DNA of 54,108 nt from Terrisporobacter petrolearius (lineage in GTDB: Bacteria > Bacillota > Clostridia > Peptostreptococcales > Peptostreptococcaceae): contig NZ_JAHZMO010000021.1 in assembly GCF_020748185.1 (NCBI RefSeq), forward strand, positions 1-54,108, in the 5' to 3' direction. Below, piece after piece: positions 1 through 9,063 of this stretch. Under the pieces are notes generated by a model. The model saw only the letters and a program-made list of their open reading frames with translations. It ran no database searches and had not been told where the DNA came from. Numbering within the stretch: position 1 is the first letter of the stretch; each line of letters begins with the position of its first letter. The translations under genes and the position numbers were made by a program.

Positions 1-447
1 GTATGGCATCTGCAGCATGCATTATAGCTGAAATAGGAAGTGATATGTCTGTATTTCCAACAGAAAAGCACTTGAGTTCATGGGCTGGTTTATGTCCTAA
101 AAATAATGAGAGTGCAGGTAAAAAAAAGAAGTAGCATCAAGTCTGGAAATCCGTGGTTAAGATCTATATTGTGTGAATGTGCATGGGCTTCGATAAAAAA
201 GAAAGATAGTAGATTTAAGAATAAATACTGGAGTATGGTTCCGAGGATGGGTAAAAAAAAGGCTTTGATAGCGGTAGCTAACTTGATATTAAGATTGATA
301 TATCATCTATTAAAAAATAAAAGTACATATGAAGAATTAGAAATCCAATATTACGTAGATAAAGATAAAAGACGAGAAAATAAAATTATTAAAGAGTTAC
401 AATCTAGAGGATTTGTTGTAGAAAGATGTAGTCTAGAGGGGGTATAA
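1..447 (+). pseudogene. IS110-family transposase, C-terminal part, frameshifted
   Basis: The frame open from the window edge (codons from base 3) encodes the Transposase_20-type C-terminal signature of IS110/IS116/IS902 transposases, including SWAGLCPKNNESAGKKKK, and stops at 132-134. The protein continues in the next frame from about base 121 with SIKSGNPWLRSILCECAWA and runs to the stop at 445-447. The two halves join at an A8 run (120-127). Removing one A gives a continuous GKKRSSIKSGNPWL, so a one-base slip or insertion split the gene. The N-terminal DEDD part lies outside the window, so it cannot be judged. A dead insertion-sequence copy is most likely. Transcriptional slippage on A8 could restore some full-length product, but nothing here proves it. 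Confidence 0.85.
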
Positions 448-458
448 AAAAGTAAAAA

Positions 459-503
459 CAACACTAAATTTAACCTATTTATAGTAGGTTTAGTTTAGTG
501 TTG
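459..503. repeat. 19-bp inverted repeat behind the transposase
   Basis: Arms 459-477 and 485-503 match at 17 of 19 positions around a 7-nt loop. The arm begins CAACACTAAA. It lies 12 bases after the transposase stop. It is not followed by a T run on the plus strand. It could be a weak terminator or part of the insertion-sequence end. Confidence 0.7.
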
Positions 504-620
504 CAAAAAACAGCCTTTGGCTAAAATCATTTTCGTAGGAATTATAGTTCCACCTGCGCTGTTAATAAGCTCTAGAATTAAGTTATATTAACTCATTTAG
601 CAAATGTAAAAATGTATTTT

Positions 621-675
621 TAAGCAAGGTTGTTGTCTGAAATTTCATAGAGCCCACGCAGTTACTTAAGCGAAG
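621..675 (+). repeat. copy A of a short structured repeat shared with 25.94-26.02 kb
   Basis: The stretch shares AGCAAGGT-GTTGTCTGAA, then AG-GCCCAC-CAGT, then ACTTAAGCGAAG-type blocks, in the same order, with 25941-26024. The central ~35 nt of the other copy is missing here. Both copies are on the plus strand, non-coding, and followed by a T-rich ATT. It resembles the non-coding end of a small mobile element, but I cannot name the family. Confidence 0.5.
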
Positions 676-910
676 CTGATTTTTATTAAAAATATGTACA
701 TTTAGAAAAATATATATAGGAATTTTCACATATTTAATATACGATTAATCTTAAAAAAAACTAATTGTTAGATTTAATACGAATTATAAGTTATATATAA
801 GTAAAGTAAAGAATTTGTTAAATCAGTAATAAAAAAAGGGAGATTCATATTTTGATAGAAGTATAAGTATAATAAGATACATAAAATATTAGCCTTTAGG
901 GGGGATTAAA

Positions 911-2803
911 ATTAAATACTTAGACATAATTACAAAAGAAAAAATAGACAATTTTATTTTGGGAAATTCTTTAGATAGTTATAAATTTCTTGGGAATCAT
1001 AAAGCAGAGTATAAAGGGGAAGTTGGGAATTCTTTTTCTGTATGGGCACCTAATGCACAAGGGGTCTATTTAGTAGGTGATTTTAATGAGTGGAATGAAA
1101 CATCTCATCCTTTAGAAAATATGTATGATAGTGGTATTTGGTCAATATTTACTACTGATTTAGAGGAGGGCGATGTTTATAAATACAATGTCATAGGGTG
1201 TGATAATGTAAGTAGATTAAAATCAGATCCATATGGTACTCTTTCTGAATTAAGACCTAAAACAGCATCAATAGTATATGGAAGAACAGATTATGATTGG
1301 AAAGATGAAAAATATTTACAAGAGAAGAATAAAAAGAGATTTAATAATGAGCCTATGAACATATATGAGGTCAACCTAGGTTCTTGGAAAAGAAAATGGA
1401 ATGGAGAATTTTTTTCCTTTGAAGAATTATACGAAATGATTGATTATGTAAAAGATATGGGATATACACATATAGAATTAATGCCTATAACAGAGCACCC
1501 CTTAGATATGAGCTGGGGATATCAGACAATAGGATATTATGCAACTACAAGTAGACATGGCAAACCAGACCAATTTAAAGCCTTTATAGATAAGTGTCAT
1601 GAAAATAATTTAGGAATTATACTGGACTTCGCGTATAGTCACTTTTGCAAGGATGTTCACGGTTTATATAGATTTGATGGTTCACCACAATTTGAATATG
1701 CAGATCCACTAAAGGCAAAAAACTTAGGATGGGGAACAGTTCATTTTGATTTAGGAAAACCTGAAGTTAATAGTTTTTTATTATCAAATATAATGTATTG
1801 GTTTAGAGAGTTTCATGTGGATGGAATTAGAGTAGATGCTGTTAGCTCCATTTTATACTTGGACTATGATATAGGTGATTGGAGACCAAATCAATATGGA
1901 GGAAGAGAAAATATAGAAGGAATAGATTTTCTAAGACGATTAAATGAAGTTGTTTATGAAAATATAAAAAATCCATTAATTATAGCTGAGGAATCAACAT
2001 CATGGCCAATGGTTACTTCACCTACCTACTTAGGTGGATTAGGATTTAGCCATAAGTGGAATATGGGATGGATGAATGATACTTTGAAATATATGGAGAT
2101 GGATCCTGTATATAGAAAGCATCATCATAATTTAATAACTTTTTCATTTATGTATGCATTCTCAGAAAACTTTATTTTACCACTATCTCATGATGAAGTT
2201 GTTCATGGGAAAAAATCATTACTGGATAAAATGTCGGGAGATGAATGGCGAAAATTTGCTAGTTTAAGATTGTTATATTCCTATCACATGGTACACCCAG
2301 GGAAAAAACTATTGTTTATGGGTGGAGAATTTGGTCAGGGGCTTGAATGGAGATATGCTTATGGCTTAGAGTGGCAATTGTTAGACAGAGAGCAACATGC
2401 TAAAACAAAGGCCTTTGTAAAGGACTTAAATCATTTTTATATAGCTGAAAAATCTTTATATGAGATAGATAATTCCTATGAAGGATTTGACTTTATTGAT
2501 CCGCATAACGAAGAAAAAAGTATAGTTACATTAATGAGAAAAGGTAAGGATGAAAAAGACTTTATTATAGCTGTTTTAAATTTTACACCTGTTGTTTATT
2601 ATGATTACAAAGTAGGGGTTCCTTACTTAGATACATATGAAGAAGTATTAAATAGTGATGATGAGAAATACTGGGGATCGAATCAAACTATGAAAAATGC
2701 TGATTTATTTGCACTAGACGAGAAGTGGCATAATAAGCCTTACCATATAAAGATAAAAGTACCACCATTAGGAGCTACTTTTATAAAACTTAAAATAAAT
2801 TAA
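911..2803 (+). CDS. glgB: 1,4-alpha-glucan branching enzyme
   Basis: GlgB cuts alpha-1,4 chains and transfers them to form alpha-1,6 branches in glycogen. A CBM48-like domain (SVWAPNAQGVYLVGDFNEWN) precedes a GH13 barrel. Catalytic residues, numbered from the start used here, are nucleophile D309 in GIRVDAV, acid E360 in AEEST and D428 in SHDEVVHG. Length (630 aa) is normal for the family. Start: the only canonical candidate is a TTG at 959, but it has no ribosome binding site and lies inside conserved family sequence (NFILGNSLDSYKFLG). The frame is open upstream, and a strong AGGGGGG (898-904) sits 6 nt before an ATT at 911, which I take as the start. This is the first gene of a six-gene glg operon, with glgC 33 nt downstream. 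Confidence 0.93.
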   Translation: MKYLDIITKEKIDNFILGNSLDSYKFLGNHKAEYKGEVGNSFSVWAPNAQGVYLVGDFNEWNETSHPLENMYDSGIWSIFTTDLEEGDVYKYNVIGCDNVSRLKSDPYGTLSELRPKTASIVYGRTDYDWKDEKYLQEKNKKRFNNEPMNIYEVNLGSWKRKWNGEFFSFEELYEMIDYVKDMGYTHIELMPITEHPLDMSWGYQTIGYYATTSRHGKPDQFKAFIDKCHENNLGIILDFAYSHFCKDVHGLYRFDGSPQFEYADPLKAKNLGWGTVHFDLGKPEVNSFLLSNIMYWFREFHVDGIRVDAVSSILYLDYDIGDWRPNQYGGRENIEGIDFLRRLNEVVYENIKNPLIIAEESTSWPMVTSPTYLGGLGFSHKWNMGWMNDTLKYMEMDPVYRKHHHNLITFSFMYAFSENFILPLSHDEVVHGKKSLLDKMSGDEWRKFASLRLLYSYHMVHPGKKLLFMGGEFGQGLEWRYAYGLEWQLLDREQHAKTKAFVKDLNHFYIAEKSLYEIDNSYEGFDFIDPHNEEKSIVTLMRKGKDEKDFIIAVLNFTPVVYYDYKVGVPYLDTYEEVLNSDDEKYWGSNQTMKNADLFALDEKWHNKPYHIKIKVPPLGATFIKLKIN

Positions 2804-2836
2804 GGAGTTAATTGAACTTGAAAAGGGGGAATTTGA

Positions 2837-3985
2837 ATGAAACAAGAGATGCTAGCAATGATTTTAGCTGGGGGTCAGGGATCAAGATTGGGTGTTTTTA
2901 CAAAAAGAATAGCTAAACCAGCAGTATCCTTCGGGGGAAAGTATAGAATTATAGATTTTGTTTTAAGTAATTGCTCTAATTCGGGGATAGATACAGTTGG
3001 AGTGCTTACACAATACAGACCAAGAATATTGAACTCTCATATTGGAATGGGAAGTCATTGGGATTTAGATAGAATTAATGGAGGAGTCTATATACTCCAA
3101 CCATATATGAGTGAAAAAGAAGGTCATTGGTTCAATGGAACGGCTAATGCAATATATAAAAATATGAACTTCATAGATGATTATGATCCAGAATATGTAT
3201 TAATCTTATCTGGTGATCATATTTACAAAATGGATTATAGTAAAATGTTGGAGTTTCATAAAGAAAAAAAATCAGAAGCAACAATAGCTGTTATAGAAGT
3301 TCCGTGGGATGAAGCTAGTAGATTTGGAATAATGAATGCAGATGATGATAAAAAAATATATGAATTTGAGGAAAAGCCTAAAAATCCGAAAAGTAATTTA
3401 GCATCTATGGGGGTATATATTTTTAATTGGAAAAAGCTAAAAGAATATTTTTTACGAGCTAGAAAGACTAAAGAATGTTTTGATGATTTTGGAAAAGATG
3501 TAATTCCAGCCATGCTAAAAGATAGTCAAGAAATGTATGCATATCCTTTTAAAGGATATTGGAGGGATGTAGGTACTATACAAAGTTTATGGGAAGCGAA
3601 TATGGATTTAATAAGTACTCCAGAAGCTATAGATTTAAGCGACTCAAATTGGACAATATATACAAATACTATGGATCTTCCACCACAATATATTGGCCAA
3701 AATGCCAGCATAAAAGAAGCTTTAATAGCAGATGGTTGTTCTGTATTAGGAACAATCGAAAATACAATTTTATCGCATAAAGTTGAGGTTGGAGAAGGAA
3801 GCATAATTAGAAATTCTGTAATAATGCCTAATGTTACTATAGGAAAAAATGTAATAATTGAAAAGGCGATGGTAGCAGAAGGTGCAGTAATTAATGACAA
3901 TGTAGTGATAAAAAGTGAGACAAATGAAATAAGTATTGTATCAGAGTATGAAGTAGTTAGTGCTGTTGAAAAGGTTGAAGCTTAA
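2837..3985 (+). CDS. glgC: glucose-1-phosphate adenylyltransferase, catalytic subunit
   Basis: GlgC makes ADP-glucose from ATP and glucose-1-phosphate, the committed step of bacterial glycogen synthesis. The nucleotidyltransferase signature AGGQGSRL is intact at residues 11-18, followed by [15 protein letters not shown]. The C-terminal third is a left-handed beta-helix of hexapeptide type. Length of 382 aa is typical of clostridial GlgC. GGGGG lies 7 nt before the ATG. The next gene, 17 nt downstream, is the paralogous GlgD, so the active enzyme is probably a GlgC/GlgD heteromer as in other Firmicutes. Confidence 0.97.
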   Translation: MKQEMLAMILAGGQGSRLGVFTKRIAKPAVSFGGKYRIIDFVLSNCSNSGIDTVGVLTQYRPRILNSHIGMGSHWDLDRINGGVYILQPYMSEKEGHWFNGTANAIYKNMNFIDDYDPEYVLILSGDHIYKMDYSKMLEFHKEKKSEATIAVIEVPWDEASRFGIMNADDDKKIYEFEEKPKNPKSNLASMGVYIFNWKKLKEYFLRARKTKECFDDFGKDVIPAMLKDSQEMYAYPFKGYWRDVGTIQSLWEANMDLISTPEAIDLSDSNWTIYTNTMDLPPQYIGQNASIKEALIADGCSVLGTIENTILSHKVEVGEGSIIRNSVIMPNVTIGKNVIIEKAMVAEGAVINDNVVIKSETNEISIVSEYEVVSAVEKVEA

Positions 3986-4002
3986 AATGGGGGGAGTATA
4001 TT

Positions 4003-5133
4003 ATGAAAAATCAATGTATGGGATTAATTAATCTTGATAAAAAAGGAAATCCAAATATAAATATATTAAATTATGCAAGACCATTAGCATCTACTCCGAT
4101 TGCAGGTCGATATAGAATTATAGATTTTGTTTTATCTAACATGGTAAATTCGGATATTACTAATGTTGGAATTTATGCTAAAGAAAAATACAGATCCTTA
4201 ACAGACCATTTGGGGAGTGGTAAGGATTGGGATTTGAGTAGAAAAAAGGGTGGACTTTATATTTTTAGCCCAGAAAATACAAAGCATAATAATAATTATG
4301 GCTTTAGAACAGGAGATGTATACTCTATATTAGCAAATATAGATTACATAGAAAAAAGTAAAGAAGAATATATACTTATTGCACCAGGATATATGTTGTG
4401 TAGTATGGATTATAAAGAAGCGCTTAAATATCATAAACAATCAAAAAATGATATTACTGTTATATATAAACATGTGACCAATGCTGATGAAGATTTTTTA
4501 GGTTGCATTACATTAAATCTGGATAGTAATGATAGAGTTTTGAATATAGGAGGCAATATAGGAGCTTTTCCGAGTGCTAACATATCTATGGAAATTTATA
4601 TTATGAAAAGAACAGATTTTATTAAATGTATATATAAAATAGCAAGCTTAGGAACACATTCATATTTTGAAGACTATATTAAAAGAGAAATTTCTAATAT
4701 ACAAGTTGGAGGATTCGAATACAAAAATTATTTGAAGTGTATAAATTCAATTCAAAGTTATGCTGAGGCAAGCAAAGAAATATTAGAAAAGGATGTATCA
4801 TCAGAATTATTTAACTTGGAAAGAAAGATATTTACTAAGGATAAAAGTCAAGCACCAACCATATATATGAAAAATGCTGATGTGAAAAATTCCTTCGTGG
4901 CTACAGGGTGTAAAATTGATGGGACTGTTGAAAATTGTACATTATTTAGAAAAGTCGAAGTAGGAAGAGATGCAATACTAAAAAACTGTGTAATAATGCA
5001 AAATTGCAAAATAGAACCAGGAGTAGTTTTAGAAAATGTTATATTTGATAAAAATATTAGTATTTCAAAAGGAAAAGAGCTAAAAGGAGATAAAGACTAC
5101 CCTATGGTCATAGAAAAGAATCAGAAGCTTTAG
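4003..5133 (+). CDS. glgD: glucose-1-phosphate adenylyltransferase regulatory subunit
   Basis: GlgD is a GlgC paralogue of 376 aa. It keeps the fold signature ([14 protein letters not shown]) but has lost the GGxGxRL nucleotide-binding loop at its N-terminus, where the sequence reads LINLDKKGNPNIN. That is the known mark of the GlgD subunit, which modulates GlgC rather than catalysing strongly. The C-terminal half carries the hexapeptide beta-helix pattern (FVATGCKIDGTVENCTLF). A GGGGGGAG ribosome binding site lies 6-8 nt before the ATG. It sits between glgC and glgA, and both short gaps imply co-transcription. Confidence 0.95.
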   Translation: MKNQCMGLINLDKKGNPNINILNYARPLASTPIAGRYRIIDFVLSNMVNSDITNVGIYAKEKYRSLTDHLGSGKDWDLSRKKGGLYIFSPENTKHNNNYGFRTGDVYSILANIDYIEKSKEEYILIAPGYMLCSMDYKEALKYHKQSKNDITVIYKHVTNADEDFLGCITLNLDSNDRVLNIGGNIGAFPSANISMEIYIMKRTDFIKCIYKIASLGTHSYFEDYIKREISNIQVGGFEYKNYLKCINSIQSYAEASKEILEKDVSSELFNLERKIFTKDKSQAPTIYMKNADVKNSFVATGCKIDGTVENCTLFRKVEVGRDAILKNCVIMQNCKIEPGVVLENVIFDKNISISKGKELKGDKDYPMVIEKNQKL

Positions 5134-5154
5134 AAGTAAAAAGGGGGAAATTTA

Positions 5155-6594
5155 ATGAAGATACTTTATGTGACGGCAGAATGCTGGCCATTTGTAAAAA
5201 CAGGAGGATTGGGAGATGTTTCCTATGCACTTCCTAAGGCTCTAAAAAAGGAAGGTGCTGATGTAAGGGTTATAATGCCAAAGTATTCAACTATACCAAC
5301 ATATTTAAAAGATAAATTTAAACCAATTGCAGAATTTAGTGTAAAAGTAGGATGGAGAAATCAATATTGTGGCATAGAAACTACGGAGTTGGACGGAGTT
5401 ACATTTTATTTTATAGACAATGAATTTTATTTTAAGAGATCTGATGAACCAAGTATATATGGGCATGGTGATGATCCAGAAAGATTTGCTTTCTTTAGTA
5501 ACGCAGTGTTATCATCTATGGAAAAACTGAACTTTTATCCAGATGTGATGAATTTGAATGATTGGCATACTGGAATGATTCCATTATTACTTAAAGAAGA
5601 TTATGGTCATCTAAAAAAATATAAAAATATAAAAACTGTTTATACTATACACAATTTACAATATCAAGGAATATTTAATAAAGATATGATAAGAAATGAT
5701 TTTGATATATCTTATGATTATTTTAATAATGGTGATATAGAGTTTTACGGAAAAGTTAATTTTATGAAGGCTGGCATTGTATTCGCCCATAAGGTTACCA
5801 CGGTAAGTAAAACTTATGTAGAAGAAATACAAACACCTTTTTATGGGGAAGGACTAGATGGACTGTTAAAATCAAAATCATATAAATTGGAAGGTATTTT
5901 AAATGGCATAGATTATGACTTAAACAATCCAGCTACAGATAAGGCTATATTTGAAAAATTTGATGTTAGTTGTATACACAAAAAACTACAAAATAAGATA
6001 AAGTTGCAAGAAATCCTAGGGCTAGAAGTTAACCCGAACATTCCTTTAGTAGGTATTGTATCTAGATTAACCTCACAGAAAGGTTTAGATTTAATTAATT
6101 ATATGATGCCTGAAATTATGAGAGAAAATTTACAAATGGTTGTACTTGGAACAGGTGAACATCAATATCAGTCTATGTTTAATTATTATGATTCAAATTT
6201 TAGTAATAAATTATCAGCAAGAATTACTTTTGACAGTGCCTTTGCACAACAAATTTATGCAGCATGCGATATTTTTTTAATGCCATCTTTATATGAACCT
6301 TGTGGTATAGGTCAAATGCTTGCCATGAGATATGGGGCAATTCCAATAGTAAGAGAAACTGGTGGACTTAAAGATACTGTAACTCCTTATAATCAATATA
6401 CAGGAGAAGGAAACGGATTTAGTTTTACTAATTACAATGCTCACGAAATGTTCTTTACTCTTCAAAAAGCAATTACATTGTATCAAGATAAAAGTATTTG
6501 GAATAATTTAATTATAAATGCAATGAATACAGATAATAGTTGGAAGAAATCAGCTCAAGACTATATGAGAATATTTAATGGCTTAATAAGCTAA
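5155..6594 (+). CDS. glgA: glycogen synthase (GT5)
   Basis: GlgA transfers glucose from ADP-glucose to the non-reducing end of glycogen. The GT5 signature KTGGLGDV is at residues 15-22, the NDWHTG motif is in the N-terminal Rossmann domain, and the C-terminal domain has SRLTSQKGLDL and the EPCGIGQM nucleotide-binding region. At 479 aa it is full length for the family. AAAAGGGGG precedes the ATG. The gap to glgD is 21 nt and to glgP 12 nt, so it is translated in the middle of the operon. There is no signal peptide and the enzyme is cytoplasmic. Confidence 0.97.
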   Translation: MKILYVTAECWPFVKTGGLGDVSYALPKALKKEGADVRVIMPKYSTIPTYLKDKFKPIAEFSVKVGWRNQYCGIETTELDGVTFYFIDNEFYFKRSDEPSIYGHGDDPERFAFFSNAVLSSMEKLNFYPDVMNLNDWHTGMIPLLLKEDYGHLKKYKNIKTVYTIHNLQYQGIFNKDMIRNDFDISYDYFNNGDIEFYGKVNFMKAGIVFAHKVTTVSKTYVEEIQTPFYGEGLDGLLKSKSYKLEGILNGIDYDLNNPATDKAIFEKFDVSCIHKKLQNKIKLQEILGLEVNPNIPLVGIVSRLTSQKGLDLINYMMPEIMRENLQMVVLGTGEHQYQSMFNYYDSNFSNKLSARITFDSAFAQQIYAACDIFLMPSLYEPCGIGQMLAMRYGAIPIVRETGGLKDTVTPYNQYTGEGNGFSFTNYNAHEMFFTLQKAITLYQDKSIWNNLIINAMNTDNSWKKSAQDYMRIFNGLIS

Positions 6595-6606
6595 AGGGGC
6601 GATTTA

Positions 6607-9063
6607 ATGATTACAATAAATAAAAAGCGATTTAAAGAACATTTTAGAAGGAAAATGAATAACTTATATGCTCAAACCCTTGAAGAAGCAAGTAATGAAG
6701 AACTTTTTAATGTATTGTGTTATGTTATAAAAGATATGATTTCAAAAGACTGGGAAGGTAGTAGAATATATCAAGAAAAGGCAGTATTTTATTTTTCTAT
6801 AGAATTTTTATTAGGAAGACAATTAAAATCAAATTTATTAAATCTTGGATTTGAAGATACTGTAAGGCAAGGTTTAAGTGAATTGGGAATAGACTTGGAT
6901 GAGATAGTTGAGTCAGAGCCAGATCCAGCACTAGGTAATGGGGGATTGGGAAGATTGGCAGCTTGCTTTCTCGATTCGATGGCTTCTGTAGGCATCAGTG
7001 GTCATGGATATGGAATAAGATATAAGTACGGATTGTTTGAGCAAAAGTTTGTAAACAACTCTCAAGTTGAAGTTCCAGATAACTGGCTAATAAATAGCTC
7101 TTATTCTTGGGAAACAGTTAGACCCAATAGAGCATTATTAGTAAAATATGAAGGAAAAATTAATTTTGAAGAAGATGATGAAGGTAATCTTAAAGTTACT
7201 CATAAAGATTATATTCCAGTAATGGCAATGCCTTATGATATACCTATAATTGGTTATGAAAATGAATGTATAAACACACTTAGAATATGGAAAAGTGAAA
7301 TACCAACAAGAGATTTTGGAAAGTTATCTTTACATGCTAAAAATCAAGCTGCTAGTTATGAAGATGCGCTAAAATATAAATATTATGCAGAGGAAATTTC
7401 TCAAACTTTATATCCAAATGATTCAAACTATGCAGGGCAACTGTTAAGATTAAAACAAGAGTATTTCTTTGTAAGTGCAGGAATTCAAGATATATTTAGA
7501 AAATGTAGAAGATATAAAATTACACCACAAGATTTACCCAATAAAATTGCTATTCATATAAATGATACTCACCCAGCGTTGTGTATACCAGAGATGATGA
7601 GAATATTATTAGATGAAGAAGGATTATCCTGGGATGAATCGTGGAACATAACTATTAAAGTAATGTCTTATACAAACCACACAATATTATGTGAGGCAAT
7701 GGAAAGATGGTCCGAAGATATTATGAAAAAACTTCTGCCAAGAATGTATATGATAATTGAAGAAATCAATAGAAGATATGTTAATGATTTAAGAAAAAAA
7801 GGCTATAGTGAAGAGAAAGTTAAAAGGATGGCTATTATGTATGATGGTGAAATTAGGATGGCTAATTTATGTATAGTATCAAGCTATAGTATAAATGGTG
7901 TAGCACAACTTCATACTAAATTGCTAAAAGAAGAAGTACTAAATGATTTTTATGAAGAAGAACCGTATAAATTTAATAATAAAACAAACGGAATCGCCCA
8001 CAGAAGATGGCTTATAAGCTCAAATCCTGAACTAGCCAACTTAATAATAGAATTGATTGGGGATAAGTGGATAAAAGATACATCTCATTTAAAGGAATTG
8101 GAAAAATTTGTGGATGATGAAAAAGTATTGAATAGATTAGAAAAAATAAAATTTAACAATAAGGTAAGACTTGCTAATTATATAAAAGAAAATAACAACA
8201 TAACAATAGACCCTAATTCCATATTTGATGTACAAGTGAAAAGGCTTCACGCTTATAAAAGACAACTTATGAATATTTTACATGTACTTTATTTGTATCA
8301 TGAAATACTGGATAATAGGGATATTGAATTAGATATTCAACCGCGAACTTTTATATTTGGAGCTAAGGCAGCACCAGGATATTATTTGGCAAAATGTATA
8401 ATAAAACTAATAAATTGTGTTGCTAATTTAGTAAATAATGACCCTAGGGTAAAAGACAAAATCAAAGTTGTATTTATAGAAAATTATGGGGTATCACTAG
8501 CAGAAAAAATTATACCAGCAGCAAATATAAGTGAACAAATTTCAACAACTACAAAGGAAGCATCGGGAACTAGTAATATGAAGTTTATGATGAGCGGAGC
8601 ATTAACACTGGCAACGCTAGATGGAGCTAATGTGGAAATATATCAACAAGTAGGAAAAGAGAATATGTTTTTATTTGGGCTTAGTGCTAAGCAGGTATTA
8701 GATTATAACAAATATGGTGGATATTCATCGAAGGATTTATATCACTCTAACAAGTTACTAAGACGAGTTGTAGATGATTTAGTTAATGGTTTTATACCTG
8801 GACTAGGAAAAGAAGGTAGGGAAATTTATGATGCTTTAATAACTTATAATGATGAATACTTTGTTCTAAGAGATATTGATGAATATGCTGAATCGCAACA
8901 AAAAATAAGCAATCTTTATAAAGATAAAATTAAGTGGAACAAAATGTCTCTTATAAATATTGCTAATTCTGGGATTTTCTCTAGTGATAGAACTATAAAT
9001 GAATATATAGAAGATATTTGGTTTAAAGGGTGTGATGAGGATGTGCAAAACAATATCATTTAA
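6607..9063 (+). CDS. glgP: glycogen/maltodextrin phosphorylase (GT35)
   Basis: GlgP releases glucose-1-phosphate from alpha-1,4-glucan ends with inorganic phosphate and pyridoxal phosphate. The PLP lysine is K659 in the intact signature EASGTSNMKFMMSG. The N-terminal part shows DPALGNGGLGRLAACFLDS, the substrate/phosphate loop region. Length of 818 aa is normal. The start ATG follows AAAGGGGCGATTTA. Its 3' end overlaps the next gene by about 29 nt, which suggests translational coupling. Having the degradative enzyme in the same operon as GlgBCDA means synthesis and breakdown capacity are made together, so flux must be set at enzyme level. Confidence 0.97.
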   Translation: MITINKKRFKEHFRRKMNNLYAQTLEEASNEELFNVLCYVIKDMISKDWEGSRIYQEKAVFYFSIEFLLGRQLKSNLLNLGFEDTVRQGLSELGIDLDEIVESEPDPALGNGGLGRLAACFLDSMASVGISGHGYGIRYKYGLFEQKFVNNSQVEVPDNWLINSSYSWETVRPNRALLVKYEGKINFEEDDEGNLKVTHKDYIPVMAMPYDIPIIGYENECINTLRIWKSEIPTRDFGKLSLHAKNQAASYEDALKYKYYAEEISQTLYPNDSNYAGQLLRLKQEYFFVSAGIQDIFRKCRRYKITPQDLPNKIAIHINDTHPALCIPEMMRILLDEEGLSWDESWNITIKVMSYTNHTILCEAMERWSEDIMKKLLPRMYMIIEEINRRYVNDLRKKGYSEEKVKRMAIMYDGEIRMANLCIVSSYSINGVAQLHTKLLKEEVLNDFYEEEPYKFNNKTNGIAHRRWLISSNPELANLIIELIGDKWIKDTSHLKELEKFVDDEKVLNRLEKIKFNNKVRLANYIKENNNITIDPNSIFDVQVKRLHAYKRQLMNILHVLYLYHEILDNRDIELDIQPRTFIFGAKAAPGYYLAKCIIKLINCVANLVNNDPRVKDKIKVVFIENYGVSLAEKIIPAANISEQISTTTKEASGTSNMKFMMSGALTLATLDGANVEIYQQVGKENMFLFGLSAKQVLDYNKYGGYSSKDLYHSNKLLRRVVDDLVNGFIPGLGKEGREIYDALITYNDEYFVLRDIDEYAESQQKISNLYKDKIKWNKMSLINIANSGIFSSDRTINEYIEDIWFKGCDEDVQNNII

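Larger units (their letters stand above)
448..910. other. non-coding interval after the IS110 remnant
   Basis: No convincing open reading frame is present. The interval holds a long inverted repeat (459-503), then a compact stretch that folds on paper as a three-way RNA-like structure. There an outer pair near 510-514 and 557-562 encloses a small AGCC/GGCT hairpin (512-521) and a 6-bp stem CGTAGG (534-539) with CCTGCG (553-558). A short motif shared with 25.9 kb follows (621-675). The last part (about 700-910) is A/T-rich and should hold the glg promoter, but I found only a TATAAT (868-873) without a convincing -35 partner. The first half may be the non-coding end of the IS element. Confidence 0.5.

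Noticed and set aside
3526..3900. Long antisense frame opposite glgC (and a similar one at 3256-3513)
   Set aside because: Shadow of the glgC reading frame in A/T-rich DNA. No ribosome binding site and composition unlike a real protein.
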